Of a stretch of 64,000 bases of DNA, positions 8,923 to 17,779 are shown piece after piece (the first letter of the stretch is position 1; the number at the start of each line of letters is the position of its first letter). Origin of the DNA: Rhizobium rhododendri (GTDB lineage Bacteria > Pseudomonadota > Alphaproteobacteria > Rhizobiales > Rhizobiaceae); contig NZ_CP117267.1 of assembly GCF_007000325.2 (NCBI RefSeq), positions 3,622,501 to 3,686,500 of the forward strand, in the 5' to 3' direction. The position numbers and the translations under genes are program-made. The notes under the pieces are model-generated. The model searched no databases, was not told the origin of the DNA, and saw only the letters and a list, made by a program, of their open reading frames with translations.

Positions 8923-9894
8923 TTAACCCCGACGCCGGCGCAGCTGGTCGAAATAGACGATCAGGATGATCAGGAAACCGGTGATGACGCGCTGCCAGAA
9001 GGAATTCAGGTTGAGCAGGTTGGCACCGTTGTTGATGGTGGCGAGGATGAAGGCGCCGATCAGCGGGCCGTAGGCCGTGCCCACGGCTCCAAACAGGCTT
9101 GTGCCGCCGATAACGCTCGAGGCAATGGCCTGCAGCTCCCAACCGTCGGCCTGGGTGGCATTGCCGATAGCGATACGCGAGGCAAGCAGAATGCCCACGA
9201 AGGCTGCAAAAGTGCCCGAGAGGATATAGGCAAGGTAGATCATGCCCCTGACATTGACGCCCGAAAGGCGCGCCGCCTCCGGGTTGGAGCCGACGGCAAA
9301 GAGATAGCGGCCCCAGCGGCTGAGGTGCAGGAAGACGAAGGCCGGCACAGCCATGATGATAACCATCCAGAACAGGCTCGGCACGCCGAGGAAATCCGCG
9401 CGGGCAAAGTTGCTGAAGGCTTCATTGGTGATGTTGATCGAAGAGCCGTTGGTGATGAGCAGGCCTATGCCGCGCAGCGAAGTGAGCGTCGCCAGCGTGA
9501 TAATGAATGGCGGCAAGCCCATGCGGACGATCCCGAAGCCGTGGAAGGCGCCGATCGCCGTGCCGAACAGCAGCGTGATGATGATCGACACCCAGACCGG
9601 AAAACCAGCCTGCAACAACCAGGCGATGATGACCCCGGCGAAGCCGACGATGGCGCCGACCGAGAGATCGATGCCGGAGGTGATGATCACGAATGTCTGG
9701 CCGAGTGCCAGGATTGCGGTCATCGAGCCCTGACGCAGCAGGTTGCTGATATTCAGCGACGTCCAGAAGCTGTCGGTCGCAAAGGCCAGCACCAGCCAGA
9801 GGAAAAACAGCAATCCGATCAGCGTCAGGCTGAAGAGCATGTTCATCCGCTTGCGGGGGACGGGCGCTACGGTTTCTGTAGGAGTAACTGTCAT
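8923..9894 (-). CDS. Sugar ABC transporter permease, CUT2 (RbsC) type
   Basis: A 323-residue permease of the ribose/galactose (CUT2) importer family. It has eight to ten membrane segments and the conserved 'ILALGQTFVIITSGIDLSVG' stretch and the GWELQAIASSVIGGTSLFGA cytoplasmic loop that docks with the ATPase. ATG at 9894 is preceded by AAGGGAAG. It is the last gene of binding protein - ATPase - permease, 26 bp after the ATPase stop. The linked altronate and tagaturonate genes suggest a sugar, sugar alcohol or sugar acid as cargo, which cannot be named from sequence. Confidence 0.92.
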   Translation of the reverse strand: MTVTPTETVAPVPRKRMNMLFSLTLIGLLFFLWLVLAFATDSFWTSLNISNLLRQGSMTAILALGQTFVIITSGIDLSVGAIVGFAGVIIAWLLQAGFPVWVSIIITLLFGTAIGAFHGFGIVRMGLPPFIITLATLTSLRGIGLLITNGSSINITNEAFSNFARADFLGVPSLFWMVIIMAVPAFVFLHLSRWGRYLFAVGSNPEAARLSGVNVRGMIYLAYILSGTFAAFVGILLASRIAIGNATQADGWELQAIASSVIGGTSLFGAVGTAYGPLIGAFILATINNGANLLNLNSFWQRVITGFLIILIVYFDQLRRRRG

Positions 9895-9920
9895 CGAATT
9901 CTTCCCTTAATCTTTATGTC

Positions 9921-11474
9921 TCACGCGCCGATGGCTTCGCCGAGGACTTCCTCGTGCGATGCGGCATGGAAATCATGGCTTGCCACCAGTTGGCCGCTAC
10001 GGAAGACGTGCAGCCTGTCTGCCAGCTCGTAGACTTCCGGCAGGTATGAGGAAATCAGGATGATGCCCGCTCCCTGCTTCAGAAGCGTTGCGAACAGCCG
10101 GTAGATTTCCGCTTTGGTGCCGACATCGACGCCGACGGTCGGTTCGTCGAAGATGAACAGCTTGGCGCCGTGGCTCAGCCATTTGCCGATCACCACTTTT
10201 TGCTGGTTGCCGCCCGACATGCTGGCGGCGGGCACGCGCCGGGTAGGCGTCTTGATGCTGAGGTCGCGGATCTGCTTGTCGGCATTGGCAGCCTCCTTGC
10301 TGCGGTTGATGACAGGCCCCATGCTCAGGCGCTGGAATACCGGCAGGTTGATGTTGAGGCCAATCGGCAGATTGAGGCACAGGCCCTGGTCGCGCCGGCT
10401 CTCTGGGGCAAGCGCAATGCCGAGCGCCATGGCGCTCCGCTCGTTCTTGATGTCGACCTTGCTGCCCTTCCAGTGGATTTCACCGGCAGTTGTCTTCTCG
10501 CGGCCATAGAGGCCGAGTACGAATTCACTGCGGCCAGCGCCGATCAGCCCGTAGAGGCCGACGATCTGGCCCTCCTTGACTGTCAGCGAAACATCCTTGA
10601 AGCCCGGCCCGGATAGGCCACGAACGTCGAGGATCGTCTCGCCGATCGGGATTTCTTCCTTGTGGTAGATCTGCTCGATGGAGCGGTTGATCATCATGGT
10701 GATCAGCTCTTCGTCGTTCGTCTCGCCGATAAGGCGCGTGCCGACGTGGGTCCCGTCGCGCAGTACCGATACGCGGTCGGCCAGCTCGAACACCTCTTCC
10801 ATGCGATGGCTGATATAGACGATGGTGACGCCCTCGGCCTGCAAGCGGCGGATGAGCTTGAAAAGCTGGGCCGATTCCTGCCGCGTCAGATAGGCGGTAG
10901 GTTCGTCGAAGATCAGGAATTGCGTACCACGCATCGCCGCACGCGCCGTGGCAACGAGTTGCTGCTGGCCGATCGTCAGTGAATTCAGCGGCGCTGCGGC
11001 GGGCAGTCCGAAGCCGAGGTCGTTCAGCACCGTCTGCGCCATTGTCTCCATCTGCTTCTTGCGCATCACGCCGAAGCGGCTGACTTCGTCGCCCAGAAAC
11101 AGGTTGGCTGCGACCGAAAGGTGCTGGCACAGCACGACTTCCTGATGCACGGCATTGATGCCGCGCTCGATCGCCTCGTTCGGCGTCGCCAGCGCGACCG
11201 GATGTCCGCACCACACGATTTCGCCCGACGTCCTGCCGATGACGCCGGTCAGAAGCTTGATGAGGGTCGATTTGCCGGCGCCGTTTTCCCCGACGATGGC
11301 GTGGATTTCGCCGGCGAGGAATGTCAGTGTCGCGGGCTTCAGGGCCTGTACCGAGCCGTAATTCTTTTGAAGCGCCTTCAGTTCGAGAATGGGTGATCCC
11401 GGCGGAACACGGTTTGCTTCCTTGAGGGCGGCGTTGTCATCGTGGCGATGACTGACCTCTTCCAATCCGGCCAT
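9921..11474 (-). CDS. Sugar ABC transporter ATP-binding protein, duplicated (RbsA/MglA type)
   Basis: A 517-residue protein with two nucleotide-binding domains. The first has Walker A GENGAGKST (62-70), the signature region 'SLTIGQQQLVATARA' and Walker B LIFDEPTAYL. The second has the degenerate P-loop YGLIGAGRSEF usual in RbsA-type proteins, followed by SGGNQQKVVIGKWL and LFIFDEPTVGVD. This one-intact, one-altered pattern is standard for CUT2 importers. The first 25 residues are a poorly conserved extension; the core begins near SPILELKAL. It sits between the binding protein and the permease and powers uptake. Confidence 0.93.
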   Translation of the reverse strand: MAGLEEVSHRHDDNAALKEANRVPPGSPILELKALQKNYGSVQALKPATLTFLAGEIHAIVGENGAGKSTLIKLLTGVIGRTSGEIVWCGHPVALATPNEAIERGINAVHQEVVLCQHLSVAANLFLGDEVSRFGVMRKKQMETMAQTVLNDLGFGLPAAAPLNSLTIGQQQLVATARAAMRGTQFLIFDEPTAYLTRQESAQLFKLIRRLQAEGVTIVYISHRMEEVFELADRVSVLRDGTHVGTRLIGETNDEELITMMINRSIEQIYHKEEIPIGETILDVRGLSGPGFKDVSLTVKEGQIVGLYGLIGAGRSEFVLGLYGREKTTAGEIHWKGSKVDIKNERSAMALGIALAPESRRDQGLCLNLPIGLNINLPVFQRLSMGPVINRSKEAANADKQIRDLSIKTPTRRVPAASMSGGNQQKVVIGKWLSHGAKLFIFDEPTVGVDVGTKAEIYRLFATLLKQGAGIILISSYLPEVYELADRLHVFRSGQLVASHDFHAASHEEVLGEAIGA

Positions 11475-11557
11475 GGTCCTATCCTCTCCACTGCATCAAA
11501 CGCCTTTCAAAGGCGCTTTTCGCATTTCTTCAAAGTCGGTTTGTCTTTGGGTGGAAA

Positions 11558-11581
11558 GGCCGCGCGGGTGTCCGCGCGGCC
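11558..11581 (-). terminator. Perfect hairpin between binding-protein and ATPase genes (likely attenuator or 3'-end stabiliser)
   Basis: GGCCGCGCGG (11558-11567) and CCGCGCGGCC (11572-11581) are perfect complements around a 4-nt loop. In the direction of transcription the stem lies 14 nt after the binding-protein stop and is followed only by TTTCC, so it is a weak intrinsic terminator at most. A second short inverted repeat (CGCCT-TTCAA-AGGCG, 11501-11515) lies nearer the ATPase gene. Such a hairpin after the binding-protein gene commonly leaves more binding protein than membrane components. Confidence 0.7.
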
Positions 11582-11595
11582 TCCGGTGATGGCTG

Positions 11596-12576
11596 TTACT
11601 TCAGCTTCGGGTTCAGGAGCGCATCGATCTTCGGATCGCTCATGTTTGCCTTGGTGACGAGGTTGGCACCTGTGTCGACCGTAGCGGGGACCTTTTCACC
11701 CTTGGAGACGGCGAGTGCGGTCTTGATGCCGTCATAGCCCATCCGGTAGGGGTCCTGAACCACGAGGCCTGCAATGGCGCCGTCCTTGAGGAAGCCGATC
11801 GTCTTGTCGTCGCTGTCGAAGCCGATGACCTTGACCTTTTCGCCGAGCTTGTTTTCAGCGATTGCCTGGCCGACGCCCTGCGCCATGATCAGGTTGGAGG
11901 CGAAGACGCCAACGATCTTCGGGTTAGACGTGATCAGGTCGGTCATGATGTTGAGACCAGTGGTCGCCTGACCGTCGGCATACTTGTCAGCAACAACCTT
12001 GAGGCCCGGATACTTGGTCTTGATTTCATCCAGGAAGCCGGCGCGGCGCTGCTCGAGGGAGCCGGCACCAGGTGTGTTGGTGATTATGACGACATCGCCT
12101 TCTTCCTTGCCGGTCATGCCTTTGATGGCAGCGGCAAGACCGTCGGCAGCAATGCGTCCGCCCTGGGTGTTGTCTGTCGTCAGGAACGACTTGAACGCCT
12201 TGGAGTCGGCACCGGAATCGATACCGATGATCGGAACCGCCTTGGCGGCTTCATCGACAGGCTTGCCGAGCGCCTTGGATTCGGTTGGCGAGATCACGAT
12301 TGCAGCGGGTTTCCCGGCAACGGCATTTTCCAGGATGCTGATCTGGCCGTTGACGTCTGTTTCAGCCTGGGCACCGAGTTCCGGCACCTTGACGCCGAGA
12401 TCCTTGCCGGCCTTGCGGGCGCCGGCGAGCACGATCTGCCAGTAGAAGGACGTAGTGTCCTTGACGATGATCGGGATCGTCACTTCGGCTGCAAAGGACG
12501 TGACAGGTATCGCTGTGGCAAGGACGGCAGCGCCGGCAAGGGCGGCAAATGCACGGCGGGAAAGAATGGATTTCAT
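11596..12576 (-). CDS. Periplasmic sugar-binding protein of the CUT2 transporter (RbsB type)
   Basis: A 326-residue periplasmic binding protein of the RbsB/peripla_BP_4 family. It has a signal peptide ('MKSILSRRAFAALAGAA' and onward, cleavage after SFA), then 'TIPIIVKDTTSFYWQIVLAGARKAGKDLG', the usual first ligand-binding strand, and IVGVFASNLIMAQG later on. I place the start at ATG 12576, not at an upstream in-frame codon near 12795, because the signal peptide begins there and GAGGAGA lies about 9 nt upstream. It is the first gene of the transporter set. The ligand is unknown. Confidence 0.92.
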   Translation of the reverse strand: MKSILSRRAFAALAGAAVLATAIPVTSFAAEVTIPIIVKDTTSFYWQIVLAGARKAGKDLGVKVPELGAQAETDVNGQISILENAVAGKPAAIVISPTESKALGKPVDEAAKAVPIIGIDSGADSKAFKSFLTTDNTQGGRIAADGLAAAIKGMTGKEEGDVVIITNTPGAGSLEQRRAGFLDEIKTKYPGLKVVADKYADGQATTGLNIMTDLITSNPKIVGVFASNLIMAQGVGQAIAENKLGEKVKVIGFDSDDKTIGFLKDGAIAGLVVQDPYRMGYDGIKTALAVSKGEKVPATVDTGANLVTKANMSDPKIDALLNPKLK

Positions 12577-12883
12577 GATGTGAGTTCTCCTCTCAGGTGC
12601 GTTCTCCTCCAGATAAATCGCGCCGCTGAACGCATGCGGACGACCTTTTTCGGTAGTCTCGTGATTGTTTGACGCGAAAGGGAGCCCGCGTCCGGCGTGT
12701 CCGCCAATGGTGGCTCGAACTGTTTTGAAAAACGGACGGCGTCCGTACCTTTTCCTCCCTCTCCAAGGCCGTCTCCCCACGGCCAGTTGTCTCAACGAAA
12801 CATAAATTCCACGAAGGTGTCAAGATGGAATATATGTTCCAAATAGTCGTTGTGGCGCTTTCGGCCCGGTAATCTGTGCAGCG
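12577..12883. other. Non-coding gap upstream of the sugar importer
   Basis: About 307 bp between the stop of the aldo/keto reductase and the start of the sugar-binding protein, both on the - strand. No convincing gene is present. It contains a 16-bp inverted repeat (listed separately) next to a - strand TTGACA (reverse complement of 12818-12823), so the importer probably has its own promoter. No clear -10 box or terminator was found. Confidence 0.5.
12826..12841. promoter_or_regulatory. Inverted repeat TGGAA-N6-TTCCA, possible operator of the importer
   Basis: TGGAATATATGTTCCA is an inverted repeat with 5-bp arms. It overlaps the region just upstream of a - strand TTGACA that could be the -35 box for the sugar-binding-protein gene. 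A further half-site-like ATTCCA lies at 12806-12811. Symmetry and position suggest a repressor or activator site; the GntR regulator encoded at 15667 is a candidate partner, by proximity only. Confidence 0.45.
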
Positions 12884-13906
12884 CTACACCCGCACAGCAT
12901 CTTCTCCCAGCGGCGGTGCCACCAGCACGTAGGGCTCGAATTGCGGATAGATGCTCTCCGGAACCGGCTGCGCGAAGTTTTCCATATTGCGATGCAGGCT
13001 TGCAGCCTTTCCCGTGCCGATCAGCACCGACGCAACGAGCTGATCTTGCAGCGGAAACTGCAGCGCCGGTGCCGCCAGGGGAACACCGCTTTTCGAGGCT
13101 ATGGCTTCCATCGCTGCGACCTTTTCGATCACTTCTTCCGTCGCCGGCATATAGTCGAAATTTGCACCGGGAACCGGCCCCGTTGCCAGGATGCCGGAGT
13201 TGAACACTCCGCCGATGACAAGCGAGGTCTGCGCTGTCCGGCAGAGCGGCATCAGTTCCGCTACTGCCGAGCGATCAAGCAGCGTGTAGCGTCCGGCCAG
13301 AAGAATGCAGTCGAGCGGGGCGGCGCGCATGACGTCGAGGCAGACCGGAACTTCGTTGACGCCGAGACCGTAGGCGGAGATGGCACCTGAAGATTTCAGC
13401 TGCTCCAGCGCCTTCAGTCCGGAGCCGAGCAACTGTCCGAGATGATGTTCGTTTGCGGCCCGCCCGTGGGTGTAGGCACCGATATCGTGGACGTAGAGGA
13501 TGTCCATATGGTTGAGGCCGAGGCGTGCATAGCTGAAGTCGACCGAACGCATGATGCCGTCGTAGGAATAGTCGTAGTCAGCATCGAAGGAGAGCGGGTC
13601 GACATAGCTGTAGTCGGGGACCGTCCCGGTCGGCACCGGCCGGAGTAATCGGCCGACCTTGGTCGACAATACGTAGCTGCCATCCGGCTTGTCGCGCAGG
13701 AAATCCCCGACATAGCGCTCGGCAAGGCCGAGGCCATACCACGGTGCGACGTCGAAGTAGCGGATGCCGCTATCCCATGCCGCCTGCAATGTCTCCATAG
13801 CCTGATCGCGTGGGCAGGCGCGGTACAGACCGCCGAGCGCCGCGGCACCGAAACTGATTTCGGTGACTTCGAGCGCCGTCCTGCCGATTTTCCTCCTGTT
13901 CATCAT
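12884..13906 (-). CDS. Aldo/keto reductase (sugar dehydrogenase-like)
   Basis: A 340-residue NAD(P)-dependent oxidoreductase with the aldo/keto reductase barrel: 'SFGAAALGGLYR' at the N-terminus, YFDVAPWYG with the catalytic Asp and Tyr, and the 'MDILYVHDIG' strand. The pattern is close to the L-fucose / D-threo-aldose 1-dehydrogenase and pyridoxal 4-dehydrogenase branch. The protein starts MM; the second ATG (13903) is better spaced from AGGAG, so the true start may be there. It lies 30 bp after uxaA and probably oxidises a sugar in the same pathway. The substrate is inferred only loosely. Confidence 0.85.
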   Translation of the reverse strand: MMNRRKIGRTALEVTEISFGAAALGGLYRACPRDQAMETLQAAWDSGIRYFDVAPWYGLGLAERYVGDFLRDKPDGSYVLSTKVGRLLRPVPTGTVPDYSYVDPLSFDADYDYSYDGIMRSVDFSYARLGLNHMDILYVHDIGAYTHGRAANEHHLGQLLGSGLKALEQLKSSGAISAYGLGVNEVPVCLDVMRAAPLDCILLAGRYTLLDRSAVAELMPLCRTAQTSLVIGGVFNSGILATGPVPGANFDYMPATEEVIEKVAAMEAIASKSGVPLAAPALQFPLQDQLVASVLIGTGKAASLHRNMENFAQPVPESIYPQFEPYVLVAPPLGEDAVRV

Positions 13907-13936
13907 CTCTCCTCAGACGATTGCAGATCTTCAGTC

Positions 13937-15442
13937 TTAAAGCGTCGCACCCAAATGCCAAGGCACAAACTCGTTGTCGCCATAGCCGAAGGCTTCGCTC
14001 TTGGTTTTCTTGCCCGATGCCGTTTCGATGATCAGCTCGAAGATCTCGCGGCCCTTGGCCTCGATGGTCGTCTCGCCGGTGGCAATCGTGCCGCAGTCGA
14101 TATCCATGTCCTCTTCCATCGCCTTGTAGAGCGCGGAGTTGCTGGACAGTTTGAATGACGGAGCAGGTCGCGATCCGAAGCAGCTGCCACGTCCAGTGGT
14201 AAACGCGATCATGTTGGCGCCACCGGCAACCTGTCCGGTTGCCGATACGGGGTCGTAACCGGGCGTATCCATGAACACCAAGCCGCGTCCGGTGACCCGT
14301 TCGGCATAGCCATACACGTCTGTTAGCGGTGACCGGCCACCCTTGGCGACGGCGCCAAGCGACTTTTCGAGGATAGTCGTCAGGCCGCCGCGCTTGTTGC
14401 CGGGCGACGGATTGTTATCGAGCGATGCGCCGTGCAAGGCGACATACTTTTCCCACCATGTGATCTTGGCATCGAGCTTGGCAGCGACCTCTTCGCTCAC
14501 CGCCCGGCTGCGCAGCAGGTGTTCTGCGCCGTAGATTTCCGAGGTTTCCGACAGAATGGCGGTGCCGCCGGCAGCAGCTAGGATATCTGCCGCAGCCCCC
14601 AGTGCAGGATTGGCGGTGATGCCGGAAAAGCCGTCCGAGCCGCCGCACTGCAGGCCGATGATGATCTCGCTGACGGAGATCGGCTCGCGGCGAGCGGTGC
14701 CCACTTCCTCGCAGATTTCCTTGAGCACGCCCATGGCAAGATTGACGGCACGGCGCGAACCACCGGCATCCTGAATGTTGAAATGACGCTTGCTGGCACC
14801 GGCACCGCTCTGACCGTAGAGCGTCAGCTGATTGACCTCGCATCCAAGCCCGATCATCAGCACGCCACCGAAATTGACGTGACGCGCGTAGCCGGCCAGT
14901 GTCCGGTGCAGGATATGCATGCCATCGCCGGTCGAGCTCATTCCGCAGCCCTGATCGTGGACGATCGGTACGAACCCGTCGATACCATCATAGTGCGGCA
15001 GCAGCGTCCGGTTTGCCTCTTCTGCGATGGCTCGGCAAACCGTGGTGGAACAGTTCACGCTGGCAAGGATGCCGATATAGTTTCTCGTTGCCGCTCGTCC
15101 GTCGGCGCGGCGGTAGCCTTGGAACGTCCGGGCCTTTTCAGCCTCGGTTGCCGGCTCCGGCGCCGCTGCTGCCGTCACGGAAAGCCGGTCGTTCTCGAAA
15201 TGGAGGTTATGGCTGTGCACATGATCGCCGGCCTTGATCTCTGCCGTCGTGCGGCCGATTGCCTGTCCGTACTTGACCACAGCTTCGCCCAAGCCAAGAT
15301 CCTTCAGCGCGAATTTGTGGCCTGGGTCGATCTTTTCGCGCGTCGTCAGCAGTCCGCTAAACGCAGTTCCCGCTGCGATCGGTGCAGTCGCAACGGCGAC
15401 ATTGTCCCCGTTGGACAAGATGATCCAAGGCTGGTTGTTCAA
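13937..15442 (-). CDS. uxaA: Altronate dehydratase (UxaA type, single chain)
   Basis: A 501-residue altronate/galactarate dehydratase-family protein. The N-terminal SAF domain ('DNVAVATAPIAAGTAF') is joined to the large catalytic domain with HDQGCGMSS, GLGCEVNQ, LQCGGSDGFSG and CGTIATGE motifs typical of UxaA/GarD. Such enzymes dehydrate D-altronate to 2-keto-3-deoxygluconate with an iron cofactor. I start at TTG 15442, five bases after AGGGAGA, rather than at the longer reading from 15487, whose first 15 residues look unrelated. The following aldo/keto reductase gene is 30 bp away. The tagaturonate reductase encoded at 16572 would supply its substrate. Confidence 0.9.
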   Translation of the reverse strand: MNNQPWIILSNGDNVAVATAPIAAGTAFSGLLTTREKIDPGHKFALKDLGLGEAVVKYGQAIGRTTAEIKAGDHVHSHNLHFENDRLSVTAAAAPEPATEAEKARTFQGYRRADGRAATRNYIGILASVNCSTTVCRAIAEEANRTLLPHYDGIDGFVPIVHDQGCGMSSTGDGMHILHRTLAGYARHVNFGGVLMIGLGCEVNQLTLYGQSGAGASKRHFNIQDAGGSRRAVNLAMGVLKEICEEVGTARREPISVSEIIIGLQCGGSDGFSGITANPALGAAADILAAAGGTAILSETSEIYGAEHLLRSRAVSEEVAAKLDAKITWWEKYVALHGASLDNNPSPGNKRGGLTTILEKSLGAVAKGGRSPLTDVYGYAERVTGRGLVFMDTPGYDPVSATGQVAGGANMIAFTTGRGSCFGSRPAPSFKLSSNSALYKAMEEDMDIDCGTIATGETTIEAKGREIFELIIETASGKKTKSEAFGYGDNEFVPWHLGATL

Positions 15443-15500
15443 CTTCGTCTCCCTGTCCAAGCGCTTGCTGCATTGGCAATCGCGCATTGATTTTGTTTTT

Positions 15501-15527
15501 TATCTACAATAAACATTTTGAAGTCAA
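15501..15527 (-). promoter_or_regulatory. Possible promoter for uxaA
   Basis: On the - strand TTGACT (15527-15522) is followed after 15 nt by TAGATA (15506-15501), about 60 bp upstream of the uxaA start in an AT-rich stretch between two divergent genes. The spacer is shorter than the ideal 17 nt, so this is tentative. Confidence 0.35.
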
Positions 15528-15666
15528 CGGGGAATATGCCGCTGACGAGGGAGAATGCGCCAACAACAAGCGCTTGTGAAAAGGCGCGCTACACTGGCCA
15601 AGCAAGCTTTGCCGCCCTAAGAGGTGGCCGAGCTGCGCGGGGTCGTGCAGGCAGCAGGGGGTCGGC

Positions 15667-16575
15667 ATGGCCAGACAAAATACGGTGTTCAAGGAAGCGT
15701 TCAATCGCTATGCGGCGACGCTTGTCCCGCATGCCGCGTTGCCGTCCGAGCCTGATATCGCGGCCCAGCTCGGCATCAGTCGCAGCACTGCGCGCGCAAT
15801 TCTCCTGCGGCTGAGCGAGGTCGGTATCATCCAGTGGAACAAACGCGAGAAGACGGTTCTCCGGCCGCCTGTGGCAGCCGATCTGTTTCCCGAGCAGGAA
15901 ACAAACTCGCTGCACGACATCATCGAGCGCAGCTTCATGCTGCGCATATTATCGGACGAAGCCCAGCCGGGCATGCAGATCAACGAGCTGGAACTCGCCC
16001 GCGAAATCGGCACAGGCACGACCAGCGTGCGCGAGTTCCTCATTCGCTTCTCGCGATTCGGCTTGATAGAGAAACGCCCCAACAGCCATTGGACGCTGAA
16101 GGGTTTTACGCGCGAGTTCGCGCTGGAACTGGCTGACGTCCGCGAAATGTTCGAGCTGCACTCGGCAGCGGAATTCGGGCGGCTGCCGGCCGATCATCCG
16201 GCCTGGGCAAGCCTTGCCGCCATCCGCAAGGAGCACGACGAGTTGCTTGCCGACTTTGACGAACGATATCGTGACTTTTCACAACTCGACGAGAAATTTC
16301 ACCTGCTGATCCAGCGCGCCTCGAACAACCGTTTCATCGCCGATTTCTACGACGTCATCGCCATCGTCTTTCACTACCACTACCAGTGGAACAAGGCACA
16401 GGCCCGGGAACGGAATGCCAGGGCGATCGCCGAGCATCTGGCCTATATCGACGCCCTGCAATCGCGCGACATCGGTCGTATCGATGAGGCTTGCCGTCAT
16501 CACCTGAGGTCTGCCCGGCAGACATTGCTGCAATCGATACCGCAGGCCCCGAGCGAGGAAGGAAACCCAAAGTGA
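15667..16575 (+). CDS. GntR-family regulator with two winged-helix segments and an FCD domain
   Basis: A 302-residue regulator. Residues 23-67 read as one winged helix ('DIAAQLGISRSTARAILLRL' then a basic wing), residues 85-147 as a second one ('LAREIGTGTTSVREFLIRF'), and residues 153-290 as an FCD effector domain with candidate metal ligands Asp208, His212, His257 and His279. FadR-type GntR proteins normally carry one DNA-binding domain. The gene is divergent from uxaA and overlaps the tagaturonate reductase start by 4 bp, so it probably controls this sugar-acid locus. AGGGGG lies 5 nt before ATG 15667. Confidence 0.85.
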   Translation: MARQNTVFKEAFNRYAATLVPHAALPSEPDIAAQLGISRSTARAILLRLSEVGIIQWNKREKTVLRPPVAADLFPEQETNSLHDIIERSFMLRILSDEAQPGMQINELELAREIGTGTTSVREFLIRFSRFGLIEKRPNSHWTLKGFTREFALELADVREMFELHSAAEFGRLPADHPAWASLAAIRKEHDELLADFDERYRDFSQLDEKFHLLIQRASNNRFIADFYDVIAIVFHYHYQWNKAQARERNARAIAEHLAYIDALQSRDIGRIDEACRHHLRSARQTLLQSIPQAPSEEGNPK

Positions 16576-17675
16576 AGACCCCCATAATGCAGTTCGGCAC
16601 CAGCCGCTTTCTCCAGGCCCATGCAGATCTCTTCGTCAGCGAGGCGATGGAGAAAGGCGAAGCCCTCGGGCCCATTACCGTCGTGCAGACGACAGGTGCA
16701 AGCGAGCGCGCCGAGCGCCTCAAGGGGCTCGCCGTCGAAAGCGGCTTTCCTGTCCATATCCGTGGCATTGAAGAGGGCCGCCCGGTGGACCGCTTACAGC
16801 AGGTGACTAGCGTCAGGCGGGCACTCTCCGCATCTGCAGACTGGGCAGAGGTCGAGCGCGTGTTTGTCGAGGAAGTCCAACTGGTTATCTGCAACACCGC
16901 AGACCGGGGATACGATATTTCCCTCGAGCCCGCGACGCTCCCGGCGGATATGCCGGTGTCCTTCCCCGGAAAACTGACGGTTTTGCTGCATCGTCGGTTC
17001 GGGTCAGGGCGGGCAGGTCTGACAATCCTGCCTTGCGAGCTGATCAGCAGGAATGGCGAGGCGTTGCGAGCTATCGTGACCGGACTTGCCTCCCGCTGGT
17101 ACGCGGACGACACCTTCAATGCGTGGCTCGCTACGGAAGTAATCTTCTGCAACACCCTGGTTGACCGCATCGTCTCCGAGTCGCTGTCACCGGCAGGCGC
17201 AGTTGCCGAGCCCTACGCTCTCTGGGCGATACAAAGGATGCCGGGGCAGGCCTTGCCCTGCGTCCATCCGGATATCGTCGTGGCTGATGACATCGAGCCT
17301 TACGAGAAACTCAAACTCTTCATCCTCAACCTCGGCCATACCTATCTCGCCAGTCGCTGGATCGAGCAGGGCCGCACGGAAGCGATGACCGTGCGCGAAA
17401 TGCTTGGCGATCCGGAAACCCGAGGCGCCCTCCTGTCGCTCTACGAGACCGAAGTCGTTCCGGGTTTTGCGCGAAAGGAAATGGAGGTCGAGGCGGAGGC
17501 CTATGTGGTCGCGACATTGCAACGCTTCGACAATCCGTTTCTCGACCACAAGCTTTCCGACATCGCCCAGAACCATGTCGAAAAAATTCGCAGACGTTTC
17601 GAGGGTTTCGTGGAATGGTCGGGCATCCCCGCGCCGACATTGCAAGCCATTATCCGCTCTAACGCCGAAGCGTAG
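16572..17675 (+). CDS. uxaB: Tagaturonate reductase / mannitol-dehydrogenase family (UxaB-like)
   Basis: A 367-residue NAD-dependent long-chain mannitol dehydrogenase-family enzyme. It begins 'MQFGTSRFLQAHADLFV', matching the IQFGEGNFLRAF nucleotide-binding start of UxaB, and has VICNTADRGYD and ILPCELISRNG in the core. UxaB reduces D-tagaturonate to D-altronate, the substrate of the neighbouring altronate dehydratase. E. coli UxaB is about 480 residues, so this is a short form with a trimmed N-terminus. GTG 16572 overlaps the regulator's TGA stop, with AGGAAGG about 10 nt upstream. Fructuronate reductase is a possible alternative activity. Confidence 0.82.
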   Translation: MKTPIMQFGTSRFLQAHADLFVSEAMEKGEALGPITVVQTTGASERAERLKGLAVESGFPVHIRGIEEGRPVDRLQQVTSVRRALSASADWAEVERVFVEEVQLVICNTADRGYDISLEPATLPADMPVSFPGKLTVLLHRRFGSGRAGLTILPCELISRNGEALRAIVTGLASRWYADDTFNAWLATEVIFCNTLVDRIVSESLSPAGAVAEPYALWAIQRMPGQALPCVHPDIVVADDIEPYEKLKLFILNLGHTYLASRWIEQGRTEAMTVREMLGDPETRGALLSLYETEVVPGFARKEMEVEAEAYVVATLQRFDNPFLDHKLSDIAQNHVEKIRRRFEGFVEWSGIPAPTLQAIIRSNAEA

Positions 17676-17779
17676 CTGCTTCCCGGAGTGTCCAGGGTAG
17701 CCGGCAACGGTTTCCTCTGGTCAAGGGCTTCGAACGGCGTGTATCACATCTGCTCCTGAAGCCGTCGGACAGATGCACC

